DNA of 30,267 nucleotides from an uncultured Corynebacterium sp. (GTDB lineage Bacteria; Actinomycetota; Actinomycetes; Mycobacteriales; Mycobacteriaceae): assembly GCA_946222625.1 (NCBI GenBank), contig CAMILJ010000008.1, forward strand, positions 1 to 30,267, written 5' to 3'. Below are positions 1 to 7,952 of this stretch, one piece after another. The position numbers and the translations under genes are program-made. Each line of letters opens with the position of its first letter. The stretch's first letter is position 1. The notes under the pieces were generated by a model. The model worked only from the letters and a program-made list of their open reading frames with translations. It searched no databases and was not told the DNA's origin.

Positions 1-41
1 TGCAACCGGGAGGTTGTGGGAGAGTAAGAAACCGCCGACAC
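1..41 (+). rRNA. rrf: 5S rRNA, 3' end (partial)
   Basis: The first ~40 bases contain the characteristic 3' portion of actinobacterial 5S rRNA: the GGGAGGTTGTGGGAGAGTA helix/loop followed by an ACCGCCGAC tail. The gene begins upstream of the window. The exact 3' end is approximate (38-42). It indicates that an rRNA operon ends here. Confidence 0.85.
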
Positions 42-74
42 CAAACAACAAACAAACAACTCAATACAAAGCTA

Positions 75-117
75 AAGGCCCTAGACATCACACGATGGCT
101 AGGGCCTTCAGGCGTTT
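75..117 (+). terminator. Rho-independent terminator of the rRNA operon
   Basis: A perfect 10-bp inverted repeat (AAGGCCCTAG at 75-84, CTAGGGCCTT at 99-108) encloses a loop that can itself pair (CATC-ACAC-GATG). It sits about 35 nt after the 5S gene, as expected for the rRNA operon terminator. The T-tract is short (two Ts in the arm, then TTT around 114-116). Confidence 0.8.
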
Positions 118-274
118 CTACTCGGCTCTAGGGCGGCGGAAGTAAACGAATCACGAGCCAGCTTCATGATTCTGGAGCGTATAGCCATTCAGTTGGAGGA
201 GTGAGACGTTCGATCAACGGCTCATGTTGTAGAGAATTTTCCCGTTGCACTGCGCCTTGATCGCATCGACTTAA

Positions 275-280
275 TAGAAT
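275..280 (+). promoter_or_regulatory. Candidate -10 hexamer TAGAAT
   Basis: TAGAAT matches the corynebacterial TANAAT -10 consensus and lies 41 bp before the ATG at 322. No good -35 is visible at 16-19 bp upstream, so this is a weak call. The rest of 118-321 shows no gene. Confidence 0.35.
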
Positions 281-321
281 CCTTCATATCAGTGCCTTGG
301 CGGGAAAGTAAGGAGTACGCG

Positions 322-1068
322 ATGCGGTTCACCCAAACGTCGGCTACCTTCTCTCATTCTTACAACGCTGCCTTCCTCAGGGCTCTGAAGTCTGTGCGCT
401 TCAGTAAACAGAATGGCAATCCTTCCTCTTCCAGGCTTCTCGATGCATTTTTGTCGGCGGGGCCTATACCGCAGGTACGTGATGGGCGTGGCGGTTTACT
501 GTTCTTAATCATTATGGTTGTGGCCTCGACCTGCATCTTCCTCTTTGCTCTTCTGCTAAATGGCTTTGAAATTCCGTGGCTGCTTGTGTTACTTCTTGGT
601 GCGTTGTCGTGTTATCACTTTTGTGTTGTGGCGCGTCAGTGGGTGTTCGCCCGTCGAATTCGCGTCGCCTGGAAGAATGGCTGGATTGATTTTTACCCTC
701 TGCTCTTGGGCAGTCTCTTCTGTAGTGAAGAGCAGCCCAAGAAGGGCAAGAAGCACTACCTGTATGCGACGAAAGGGCTTGTTCTCGCGCCAAATGGAGA
801 TACTCGTTGCATTGAAGTGCGCGCTGAAGGAATTAGTCCTAACCGGATGGGTGCGCAGGGCGTAGCGATGGCCCGGGATGCCGAGAAGATTCGTCTTGAC
901 GCCGTGCGTAACAACGGTTGGACCTTTTGGGCAGTCGTCCGTGGTATGCCATTGGACCACGGAAGTGTAGAGCATGGACTTAGCGCTTCGCAGGTGGCTG
1001 CGGGATTAGAGTGCGTGCGTAATGCGTGGCGTTTGGATGAGGTTGACTGGCCGCCGAACAGTGTGTAG
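322..1068 (+). CDS. Hypothetical membrane protein (two TM helices)
   Basis: I do not recognise this family. I chose the ATG at 322 (248 aa) over an in-frame GTG at 292 because AGGAG lies at 311-315, six bases upstream. A soluble N-terminus of about 55 residues is followed by two adjacent hydrophobic helices (roughly residues 59-80 and 84-110). The remaining C-terminal ~135 residues are soluble and contain no catalytic motif I can name. This hairpin-in-membrane layout suggests both termini lie on the same side, probably the cytoplasm. The gene stands alone between an rRNA operon terminator and the conserved block starting at 1190. Stand-alone position and lack of recognisable homology suggest a lineage-restricted gene. 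Confidence 0.7.
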   Translation: MRFTQTSATFSHSYNAAFLRALKSVRFSKQNGNPSSSRLLDAFLSAGPIPQVRDGRGGLLFLIIMVVASTCIFLFALLLNGFEIPWLLVLLLGALSCYHFCVVARQWVFARRIRVAWKNGWIDFYPLLLGSLFCSEEQPKKGKKHYLYATKGLVLAPNGDTRCIEVRAEGISPNRMGAQGVAMARDAEKIRLDAVRNNGWTFWAVVRGMPLDHGSVEHGLSASQVAAGLECVRNAWRLDEVDWPPNSV

Positions 1069-1120
1069 TTGCCCAACTAGAACCGTAGGTTGTGGGGGAA
1101 TTCACTACCATTGGTTCGTA

Positions 1121-1151
1121 TTGCCGTTTCTGGGGCCGTGACCTGTAGACT
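1121..1151 (+). promoter_or_regulatory. Candidate promoter for the 1190-10470 gene block
   Basis: TTGCCG (1121-1126) and TAGACT (1146-1151) are separated by 19 bp and precede the ATG at 1190 by 38 bp. Both hexamers are imperfect and the spacer is long. It is the best promoter candidate I see ahead of a long run of same-strand, closely spaced genes. Confidence 0.35.
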
Positions 1152-1189
1152 GGTTCGGTACATACGGACACGTCTACCGCAGAAAGTGC

Positions 1190-2134
1190 ATGGCTTTAAT
1201 GTCTGAATCCAACTCCCGTAACCACGGCCGTGGCCGCGAAGGTTCCGCAGAAGGCAACCGTGGGCACTACGGCTCTGGGGGCCGCAAGTTTGAGAAGCAT
1301 GGCGGCGCAGCGGGGCGTCGAGAAGAGCGTCGCGGTGATCGCCGGGACGAGCACCGAGGTGGCCGCGCAGGCGCTAAACCTCGCCGCAACGACCGCAATG
1401 GGCATGGCGGCAAAAACAAGGTCTCGCACCCACAGCGGTCAGGCTACCGTGAGGAGCGCATCAATCGTCGTATGACAGATCCAGATCTGCCATCTGATAT
1501 CGACATTACGGATCTTGATCCTTCGGTACTTCAGGATCTTTCCTCGCTCTCGAAGGAAAACTCCGAAGCCGTTGCTAAACACCTCATCATGGCGGCAACG
1601 TGGCTTGAGGACGACCCCCAACTGTCGCTACGCCATGCGCGTGCTGCGAAGGACCGTGCCGGCCGTGTATCAGTCGTCCGTGAAATGAATGGAATCGCTG
1701 CATACAGGGCTGGAGAGTGGAAGGAAGCTCTTGCTGAGCTGCGTGCAGCGCGCCGCATTTCCGGTGGCCCTGGGCTGCTCGCCGTCATGGCTGATTGCGA
1801 GCGAGGCCTCGGGCGCCCAGAAAAGGCCGTCGATTTGTGGCGCGGCGAGGAGGCTAAGGAACTCGCGCCGGAGGACGCGATCGAGTTGGCCATCGTTGCT
1901 GCAGGAGCGCGATTGGACATGGGGCAGGCGGATTCAGCGGTTGTTACGATTCAGCGCGCTAATCCTTCTAAGGATTCCACGGGTGTGTCGGCCTGCCGCC
2001 TTTCCTATGCCTACGCCAATGCTCTGCTGGAGGCTGGCCGTAAGGCAGAGGCCCGAGAGTGGTTCCAGCATGCGGTTGACATCGATGAAGGAGACTGGAC
2101 CGACGCCGCAGAACGTCTGGCCGAGTGCAAATAA
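1190..2134 (+). CDS. TPR-like protein with Arg/Gly-rich N-terminal tail (Rv1691-like)
   Basis: A 314-aa protein in two parts. Residues ~8-95 are very rich in Arg, Gly, His and Lys, with RGG/RGR-like pieces such as GGRKFEKHGG and DRRDEHRGGRAG, and are probably disordered and nucleic-acid binding. From ~100 to the end the protein is helical with TPR-like pairs (for example LRHARAAKDRAGR, ELRAARRISGG, EAREWFQHAVDIDEGDW). Its position, directly before the HAD phosphatase and upstream of tlyA-nadK-recN, matches Rv1691 of M. tuberculosis, a TPR-containing conserved protein. The function is unknown. The basic tail suggests RNA or ribosome association, which is inference only. ATG at 1190 and ATG at 1199 are both possible starts and neither has a strong ribosome binding site. 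The stop overlaps the next start (TAATG). Confidence 0.8.
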   Translation: MALMSESNSRNHGRGREGSAEGNRGHYGSGGRKFEKHGGAAGRREERRGDRRDEHRGGRAGAKPRRNDRNGHGGKNKVSHPQRSGYREERINRRMTDPDLPSDIDITDLDPSVLQDLSSLSKENSEAVAKHLIMAATWLEDDPQLSLRHARAAKDRAGRVSVVREMNGIAAYRAGEWKEALAELRAARRISGGPGLLAVMADCERGLGRPEKAVDLWRGEEAKELAPEDAIELAIVAAGARLDMGQADSAVVTIQRANPSKDSTGVSACRLSYAYANALLEAGRKAEAREWFQHAVDIDEGDWTDAAERLAECK

Positions 2135-3117
2135 TGAGTATTCTCAAAACCCACGATTCATTGCTCCTCGATCTCGACGGAACAGTATGGGAGGGCGGAC
2201 AGGCTCTCCAGTGCGTCGTCGACGTGGTCAATTCCTGCGGCATTCCTGCAGTTTATGTCACGAACAATGCATCCCGAAGCCCCCAAACCGTAGCCGGAAT
2301 GCTTGGCGAGATCGGTTTGGAGACGGATGCGCAACACGTTGTCACCTCTGCGCAAGCCGTAGTCAAGATTGCTCGCGAAGAACTTCCAGCAGGCGCGAAA
2401 GTCCTCGTCATCGGCGCGGATTCATTCCGTTCACTGGCGCGTGACGCGGGTTTCGATGTTGTGCACAGTGCCGACGATAAGCCCGCCGCGGTCCTGCAAG
2501 GTATGGACAAGTCGGTGGGTTGGGAGCAGCTCTCCGAAGGCGCGTTGGCAATTAATCACGGCGCAAAGTTCTTTGCCTCCAACCTGGATACGTCTCTTCC
2601 GACGGAGCGGGGAATGGCTGTGGGCAATGGCTCGCTAGTCGCAGCTATCGTTTCCACTACCGGAGTAGAGCCCATTTCGGCCGGTAAGCCGGAACCCGCT
2701 ATGTTTACTCAAGCAGCTAAGCTCGTGGGCTCGACGAAGCCTCTAGCTGTAGGGGACCGCCTTGACACGGACATTGTTGGCGGCAACAACGCTGCAATGG
2801 ACACCTTCCATGTTCTTACAGGTGTGTCCCGGGAGCTTGCTCTCATTGAAGCTACTGCGGAGGAACGCCCTGATTTCATTGGTGCAGGATTCCACGAGCT
2901 CTCCTTGTCGGCTGCACAGGCGCGACCAGGTTCCCAGGGAGGGTTCCGGGCACGGTTTGATGGCTACGACATTGTTCTTCAAGGCGGGAACGAGAAATCG
3001 ACGTCGATCGAGGCGTTGCGTACCGTCCTCGAAGTTGCCTGGGCCGGTACTGAACCGCCTCGCTACATTCAGCCACGGAGTGAAGCCGCGGAGAGGGTTG
3101 TGTCTACATGGCAGTAA
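2134..3117 (+). CDS. HAD-IIA family phosphatase (NagD-like, Rv1692-like)
   Basis: A haloacid-dehalogenase hydrolase that would dephosphorylate a small phosphate ester in the cytoplasm. HAD motif I is DLDGT (residues 13-17), with Asp13 the nucleophile and Asp15 the acid/base. Motif II is the VTNNAS stretch (~45), motif III the Lys in GKPEP (~190), and motif IV GDRLDTDI (~208), which binds Mg2+. A C-terminal extension of about 75 residues follows the HAD fold, as in the mycobacterial homologue Rv1692, reported as a glycerol-3-phosphate phosphatase. The same substrate here is inference. I chose ATG 2134, which shares one base with the upstream stop (TAATG), rather than the in-frame GTG at 2125. 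The product is then 327 aa. The 3' end overlaps the next small gene by 10 bp. Confidence 0.9.
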   Translation: MSILKTHDSLLLDLDGTVWEGGQALQCVVDVVNSCGIPAVYVTNNASRSPQTVAGMLGEIGLETDAQHVVTSAQAVVKIAREELPAGAKVLVIGADSFRSLARDAGFDVVHSADDKPAAVLQGMDKSVGWEQLSEGALAINHGAKFFASNLDTSLPTERGMAVGNGSLVAAIVSTTGVEPISAGKPEPAMFTQAAKLVGSTKPLAVGDRLDTDIVGGNNAAMDTFHVLTGVSRELALIEATAEERPDFIGAGFHELSLSAAQARPGSQGGFRARFDGYDIVLQGGNEKSTSIEALRTVLEVAWAGTEPPRYIQPRSEAAERVVSTWQ

Positions 3118-3269
3118 AGCCTCATGATCCGCGCGCGGTCTTGGCTCCGGAGAAGCTGGAGGCGTCGCTCGCGGCAATTCTCAATGAACCAGCTGAAAGT
3201 CTTGAACAAGAACTTGTTCAGTTGGATCGCGCTCATACTGTGCTGCGGGATGCGCTCCAAGACAATTAG
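3108..3269 (+). CDS. Small conserved protein (Rv1693-like), 53 aa
   Basis: A short ORF of 53 codons starting at ATG 3108 inside the last codons of the HAD gene and ending with TAG at 3267-3269. The protein begins MAVKPHDPRAV and is acidic and helical, with a heptad-like C-terminal half (EQELVQLDRAHTVLRDAL). It occupies the same slot as the small conserved protein Rv1693 between the HAD phosphatase and tlyA in M. tuberculosis. The position and the overlapping start argue that it is translated. The function is unknown. Its size suggests a small helical partner protein. Confidence 0.75.
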   Translation: MAVKPHDPRAVLAPEKLEASLAAILNEPAESLEQELVQLDRAHTVLRDALQDN

Positions 3270-3308
3270 CGCTGACCGTCGAGGATTCTAAGGGAAGAGG
3301 AGCTTTTC

Positions 3309-4118
3309 ATGCCACCGCAACGCCGCCGTCTCGACGCGGAGCTAGTGCGCAGAAAGATTGCGCGCTCACGGGAGCAAGCCGTTGAGATGATCAAGGCCGG
3401 CCGTGTGACCGTCGGAGGCTTCAAAGCGACGAAGCCCGCGACGGTGGTTGAGCCCGAGGTGTCAATCAAGGTTGAGGCCAGCGAGGGGGATGATTGGGCT
3501 TCGCGTGGCGCGCACAAGCTCCTTGGCGCTCTCGAGGCTTTCGATGTCGACCTTAAGGGAAAGCGAGTGTTGGATGCGGGGGCGTCGACTGGCGGCTTTA
3601 CCGATGTGTGCCTGCGTCGAGGTGCCGCGGAGGTGCTATCTGTCGATGTGGGCTACGGGCAGTTATTGTGGCGATTGCAGAATGATGAACGAGTTACGGT
3701 GCTCGACCGCACCAACATTCGCCACCTGACACTTGAGCACACAAATGGTCCCTGCGACGCCATGGTTGGTGATCTATCGTTTATCTCCCTGAAGCTTGTG
3801 CTTCCAGCGATTGCATCGTGCATGGCTGAGGGCGCGTGGCTATTACCCATGGTCAAACCGCAGTTTGAGGTGGGCAAAGACCGGATAGGGTCCGGTGGTG
3901 TGGTGCGCTCTCCTAAGCTACGGGCGGAAGTAACTAAGGACGTCGCTGTCTTCGCTCAAGGGCTCGGGCTCAGCGTGAAAGGCGTGGCGGCATCGCCGCT
4001 ACCGGGACCAAGCGGCAATGTTGAGTATTTCCTCTGGTTGGTCAAGGATGGATTGTCCACCCCGGAAGATAGGCTTGATGCAATGATCGAGACGGCTATC
4101 AAGGAAGGACCCCAGTGA
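3309..4118 (+). CDS. tlyA: TlyA family rRNA 2'-O-methyltransferase
   Basis: A 269-aa member of the TlyA/hemolysin A family. The N-terminus is an S4 RNA-binding domain (RRRLDAELVRRKIARSREQA, ~5-65). It is joined by a short linker (WASRGAHKL) to an FtsJ/RrmJ-type SAM methyltransferase domain with motif I VLDAGASTGGFTD (~86-98), SVDVGYGQL, GDLSFISL and VKPQFEVGK, which supply the catalytic Asp/Lys residues of the K-D-K-E set. Mycobacterial TlyA methylates ribose 2'-OH groups of 16S and 23S rRNA and conditions capreomycin susceptibility. The full-length motif set suggests the same activity here. The RBS (GGAAGAGGAG, ending at 3302) fixes the ATG at 3309. The stop overlaps nadK by 4 bp (GTGA), implying translational coupling. 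Confidence 0.95.
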   Translation: MPPQRRRLDAELVRRKIARSREQAVEMIKAGRVTVGGFKATKPATVVEPEVSIKVEASEGDDWASRGAHKLLGALEAFDVDLKGKRVLDAGASTGGFTDVCLRRGAAEVLSVDVGYGQLLWRLQNDERVTVLDRTNIRHLTLEHTNGPCDAMVGDLSFISLKLVLPAIASCMAEGAWLLPMVKPQFEVGKDRIGSGGVVRSPKLRAEVTKDVAVFAQGLGLSVKGVAASPLPGPSGNVEYFLWLVKDGLSTPEDRLDAMIETAIKEGPQ

Positions 4119-5026
4119 GCAGTAGTGTCGCCGCGGAGGGCACCAACCGCCGCGAAATTCTTCTTGTTCCGCACGCGAGCCGCGCGGATAATCTTGCTGC
4201 TACGCATCGCGCGGCGGAGCTGCTCCAGGAGGCAGGAATCAAGGTACGCGTGTGCGCAGCGGATACCGTCCTTCCCGGCCTGCAGCATGTTCGGCATACG
4301 CCGGCCGCTGCCGAAGGCTGTGAATTGGTGCTGGTTCTCGGTGGTGACGGCACATTTTTGCGCGCGGCGGATATGGCGCGTGCCGTCGATGTTCCAGTGC
4401 TTGGAATAAACCTGGGCCACGTCGGCTTCCTCGCCGAGTGGGAAGCGGAGTCACTCGACCGGGCGTTGGTGCGAGTTATCGAGCAATCCTATGAGGTTGA
4501 AGACCGGCTTACTATCGACGTCACCGTGTTTGATGCCGATGGGAAACTGCGTGAGCGTAGCTGGGCGCTCAATGAGGCGTCGATTGAGAATCTCAACCGC
4601 TCGGGGGTGCTGGATGCCATCCTCGAGGTGGATGGACGCCCGGTATCTGCTTTTGGTTGCGATGGCGTGCTCATCTCCACTCCGACTGGATCCACGGCCT
4701 ATGCCTTCTCCGCCGGCGGACCAGTGCTGTGGCCTTCGCTTGATGCCATCCTGGTTGTGCCAAACAATGCGCATGCCTTGTTTACCAAACCGCTCGTAGT
4801 TTCTCCGGATTCGCAAGTAGCGGTGGAATCGGCGTCGGCGACGACTCCGGCCGTGGTCATCCTTGACGGATTCCGGGAAGTCTCGATGCCACCAGGTTCG
4901 CGCGTCGAAGTCGTTCGCGGTGAAAGGCCGGTGCGCTGGGTACGTCTAGATCAGCAGCCGTTCACTGATCGCCTCGTGTCCAAGCTCCGCCTTCCCGTGG
5001 AAGGTTGGCGCGGGCCCCGGCATTAA
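4115..5026 (+). CDS. nadK: NAD kinase
   Basis: Phosphorylates NAD+ to NADP+ using ATP or polyphosphate in the cytoplasm. The 303-aa sequence carries the diagnostic GGDGT motif (residues 76-80), the conserved NE pair (N153-E154 in ALNEAS) and the glycine-rich substrate loop ISTPTGSTAYAFSAGGP (about 187-203). The length is normal for actinobacterial PpnK. It starts at GTG 4115 within the tlyA stop (GTGA overlap) and is followed 38 bp later by recN. The tlyA-nadK-recN order is a standard actinobacterial arrangement. Confidence 0.95.
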   Translation: MSSSVAAEGTNRREILLVPHASRADNLAATHRAAELLQEAGIKVRVCAADTVLPGLQHVRHTPAAAEGCELVLVLGGDGTFLRAADMARAVDVPVLGINLGHVGFLAEWEAESLDRALVRVIEQSYEVEDRLTIDVTVFDADGKLRERSWALNEASIENLNRSGVLDAILEVDGRPVSAFGCDGVLISTPTGSTAYAFSAGGPVLWPSLDAILVVPNNAHALFTKPLVVSPDSQVAVESASATTPAVVILDGFREVSMPPGSRVEVVRGERPVRWVRLDQQPFTDRLVSKLRLPVEGWRGPRH

Positions 5027-5064
5027 ATGCTCTAGTGCGTATTCAGGAAGGAAGATAGCTCACC

Positions 5065-6741
5065 GTGCTCGTTGATATCAGCATCTCTGACCTCGGCGTG
5101 ATTGAAAGCTCCGCAGCGGAACTGTCGCCAGGACTCACCGTGCTTACCGGCGAAACCGGCGCTGGTAAGACCATGGTGGTAACCGGACTGCGCCTTCTCG
5201 CCGGCGGTCGCGCGGATGCATCACGTGTGCGCGATGGCGCCGCGAAAGCAGCCGTAGAAGGGCATTTTTCCTCCAGTTCACTTGCCGTAGCGAAGATAGT
5301 CGAAGAATCAGGCGGTGAGCCGGACGAAAACGGTGAGTTCATTGCCTCCCGCACGGTGTCGGCGGCGGGACGCTCACGCGCCTACCTGGGCGGGCGATCG
5401 GTGCCGGCGGCGACGTTGGGGAAGTTCGCATCCCACCTGATTACCGTGCACGGTCAGAACGACCAGCTGCGTTTGTTGTCTGCCGATCAACAATTGGCAG
5501 CGATCGATCGCTTTGAACCTTCGATTGACAAGGTTCGCGCAGCATATACCGATGCGTTTAGCCACTGGCGTGCGTTGGCTAAGGACTATCAGCGTCGTAC
5601 GGAATCACGGCGCGAGATGGCACAGGAAGTTGACCGGTTGCAGTTCGCTATCAAGGAGATCTCCGAGCTCGATCCGCAACCAGGCGAAGATGCCGAACTC
5701 GTGACCCTTATTAAGCGCTTGCAAGATGTTGATGCTTTGCGTGAGGGGGCAGCCACCGCTCTCAGCGCACTGGATGGGGGCGAAGGATTTGGGGATGAGG
5801 ATACCGCCGTCAATCTTGTCGGCGCCGCTGAATCAGCACTCGCTGGGGCGAGTGATACCGAGCTCGCTCGCTTAGGGGAGCGCGTTAGCGATGTCACCGC
5901 GCAGCTGACCGATATCGCTGCCGAGCTCACGACGTACTTGAGCGATCTGCCAGCCGATCCCAACCTCCTCGAGGAATCCCTACAGCGCCAACAGGAGCTC
6001 AAGCGGCTTACCCGAAAGTATGCTGCCGACATCGATGGAGTCTTGGCCTGGCGGGATGCCGCTGAGGCCAAACTCGCTACGTTGGATACCTCTACCGAGG
6101 CCCTCGAGGCCTTGAAGAAGGAGGTAATGGAGGCCGAAAAGATGATGGTGTCAAAAGCCGAAAAGCTCACTGCCGCCCGTACCAAGGCCGCGAAGAAACT
6201 CGGGGCTCAGGTCACCGAGGAGATTCATGGCCTGGCTATGCCGAACTCCACGCTGACGGCCGTCGTCAAGAAGACGAAGTACTCCAAGTCCGGCGCGGAT
6301 GAGGTCGAATTCCAGCTCAACGGCAAGCCCTTGGCTTCCGCGGCCTCGGGCGGTGAGCTCTCACGCGTCATGCTGGCCATGGAGGTGGTTTTGGCCAGCG
6401 GCGACGGGACCACCTTGGTCTTCGATGAGGTGGATGCCGGCGTTGGTGGCCGCGCGGCGGTGGAGATTGGGCGTCGTCTAGCGCGGCTGTCCACCACCAA
6501 CCAGGTCATTTGTGTCACCCACCTCCCGCAGGTGGCCGCCTATGCGGACTCACACTTGCACGTGTCGAAGGAGAAATTCACGTCGGGTGTGGCGGATCTG
6601 AGCGCCGAGGAGCGCGTTGAGGAGCTCGCGCGTATGCTTGCTGGCCTCGATGACACAGAGACGGGCCGCGCGCATGCACAAGAGCTCTTCGATAGGGCTC
6701 AAGCAGAAGTAGAGACTTTCCGCGCGCCTTCCACACCTTGA
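5065..6741 (+). CDS. recN: DNA repair protein RecN
   Basis: An SMC-like ATPase that acts at DNA double-strand breaks. Walker A is GETGAGKT at residues 29-36. The ABC signature is ASGGELSR (~426-433) and Walker B is LVFDEVDAG (~451-459), followed by the VTHLPQVAA switch region. Between the two ATPase halves lie long charged helical segments (~170-390) that would form the coiled coil with a hinge. The length of 558 aa is normal. Translation probably starts at GTG 5065, with AGGAAGGAAG at 5045-5054 as RBS. No LexA-type operator was identified in the 38-bp gap after nadK, so it may be read from upstream. Confidence 0.95.
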   Translation: MLVDISISDLGVIESSAAELSPGLTVLTGETGAGKTMVVTGLRLLAGGRADASRVRDGAAKAAVEGHFSSSSLAVAKIVEESGGEPDENGEFIASRTVSAAGRSRAYLGGRSVPAATLGKFASHLITVHGQNDQLRLLSADQQLAAIDRFEPSIDKVRAAYTDAFSHWRALAKDYQRRTESRREMAQEVDRLQFAIKEISELDPQPGEDAELVTLIKRLQDVDALREGAATALSALDGGEGFGDEDTAVNLVGAAESALAGASDTELARLGERVSDVTAQLTDIAAELTTYLSDLPADPNLLEESLQRQQELKRLTRKYAADIDGVLAWRDAAEAKLATLDTSTEALEALKKEVMEAEKMMVSKAEKLTAARTKAAKKLGAQVTEEIHGLAMPNSTLTAVVKKTKYSKSGADEVEFQLNGKPLASAASGGELSRVMLAMEVVLASGDGTTLVFDEVDAGVGGRAAVEIGRRLARLSTTNQVICVTHLPQVAAYADSHLHVSKEKFTSGVADLSAEERVEELARMLAGLDDTETGRAHAQELFDRAQAEVETFRAPSTP

Positions 6742-6767
6742 GCCCCTAACAGGGGAAACTGTCAGAC

Positions 6768-7952
6768 ATGAGTCTGTTTTCCCGTAATACCGATCTGCCT
6801 GGAGAACACGGCGCGCTGCGTGATTGCACCCCGGGTGGCAAGGGCATGAAGAAGTTTAGCGCTGGTGACTTCGCAGTCATCAACGCCGCCAATATCTCCC
6901 GCCAAGAGGCCCAGACCCTCGTGGACATGAAGCCGGCCGCTGTGATCAACGTCGCGGAGTTTTCCACTGGTTCTATCCCGAATTATGGACCCCACATGCT
7001 TCTCGACGCCGATGTCACCCTCATCGAGGGCGTAGGCCAAGATTTTGTGGACAATTTCAAGGACGGAAAGAAGGCGCGTCTGACCGAAGACGGCGCCATT
7101 TTTGCGGGCGATACCCAGCTTTCTTCGGGAACAGTAGTTACTCGTGACCGGGCGGAGAAGAATTTCGCTTCTGCCCAGCAGGAACTCATCGATCACATGG
7201 AGGCATATTTCGGTAACTCCATCGAGTTCATTCACTCCGAGGGGCCGCTGCTCATCGACGGCCTAGGCGTACCCGATGCGGGTTCCGACATGGCTGGCCG
7301 TAAAGTACTCGTGGTCTCGCCCTCCGAGGAACACCGCAAGAAGCTGACGCTCCTGCGCAACTTTATCCGCGAGTATGAACCCATCCTTATCGGCGTGGAC
7401 GCTGCCGCGGACACCTTGGTTGAGCTGGGGTACCAGCCTCACTTCATCGTGGGAAACCCCTCCGAGGTGAGCTCGGAAACCCTGCGCAGCGGTGCCCAGG
7501 TTATTCTTCCCGCCGAGCCGGACGGCACTGCCGACGGCCTCGAGCGCATTCAGGATTTGGGGATTGGTGCGATGACCTTCCCCGCCGCTACGGACTCTGC
7601 TACCGATCTCGCGCTGTTGCTTGCGGACTACCACGAAGCTCAGATGATCGTGCAGGTTGGCGGATCCCTCGACCTCGATGACATCTTTGCTAACGAGCCG
7701 AATGCCACGCCCGCGGCTTTGCTGTGCCACATGAAGGCGGGCACGCGCCTGGTGGATGCCGACGCTGTTATCAACCTTTATTCCGCACCGAATTCCGGAG
7801 CTATGGGATGGCTGTGGGCGCTGCTTGGCATCCTCGTGGCACTTGCCGTCGTTATTTTGATCGTCGGCTTGGGCGGCGATGAATCCTTCCTCCAGAACCT
7901 GATCGATACCTGGAATAACTTCGCGTTAAGCGTGCAGGAGTGGTTTAAGTAA
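6768..7952 (+). CDS. steA: Cytokinetic-ring/cell separation protein SteA
   Basis: A 394-aa homologue of Rv1697 and the C. glutamicum SteA protein. The fold resembles thiamine pyrophosphokinase in its N-terminal and middle parts (for example LIGVDAAADTLVELGYQPHFIVGNPSE). A single C-terminal transmembrane helix spans about residues 346-368 (WALLGILVALAVVILIVGL), followed by a short tail. In C. glutamicum SteA and SteB work with the RipC-FtsEX pathway that splits the septal cell wall during daughter-cell separation. GGGGAAA upstream of ATG 6768 is the RBS. The stop TAA shares its last base with the ATG of the next gene, so the two partners are translationally coupled. Confidence 0.9.
   Translation: MSLFSRNTDLPGEHGALRDCTPGGKGMKKFSAGDFAVINAANISRQEAQTLVDMKPAAVINVAEFSTGSIPNYGPHMLLDADVTLIEGVGQDFVDNFKDGKKARLTEDGAIFAGDTQLSSGTVVTRDRAEKNFASAQQELIDHMEAYFGNSIEFIHSEGPLLIDGLGVPDAGSDMAGRKVLVVSPSEEHRKKLTLLRNFIREYEPILIGVDAAADTLVELGYQPHFIVGNPSEVSSETLRSGAQVILPAEPDGTADGLERIQDLGIGAMTFPAATDSATDLALLLADYHEAQMIVQVGGSLDLDDIFANEPNATPAALLCHMKAGTRLVDADAVINLYSAPNSGAMGWLWALLGILVALAVVILIVGLGGDESFLQNLIDTWNNFALSVQEWFK

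Noticed and set aside
2125..2133. GTG at 2125 as start of the HAD phosphatase
   Set aside because: ATG at 2134 forms the usual TAATG overlap with the preceding stop and places the DLDGT motif at the normal distance from the N-terminus.
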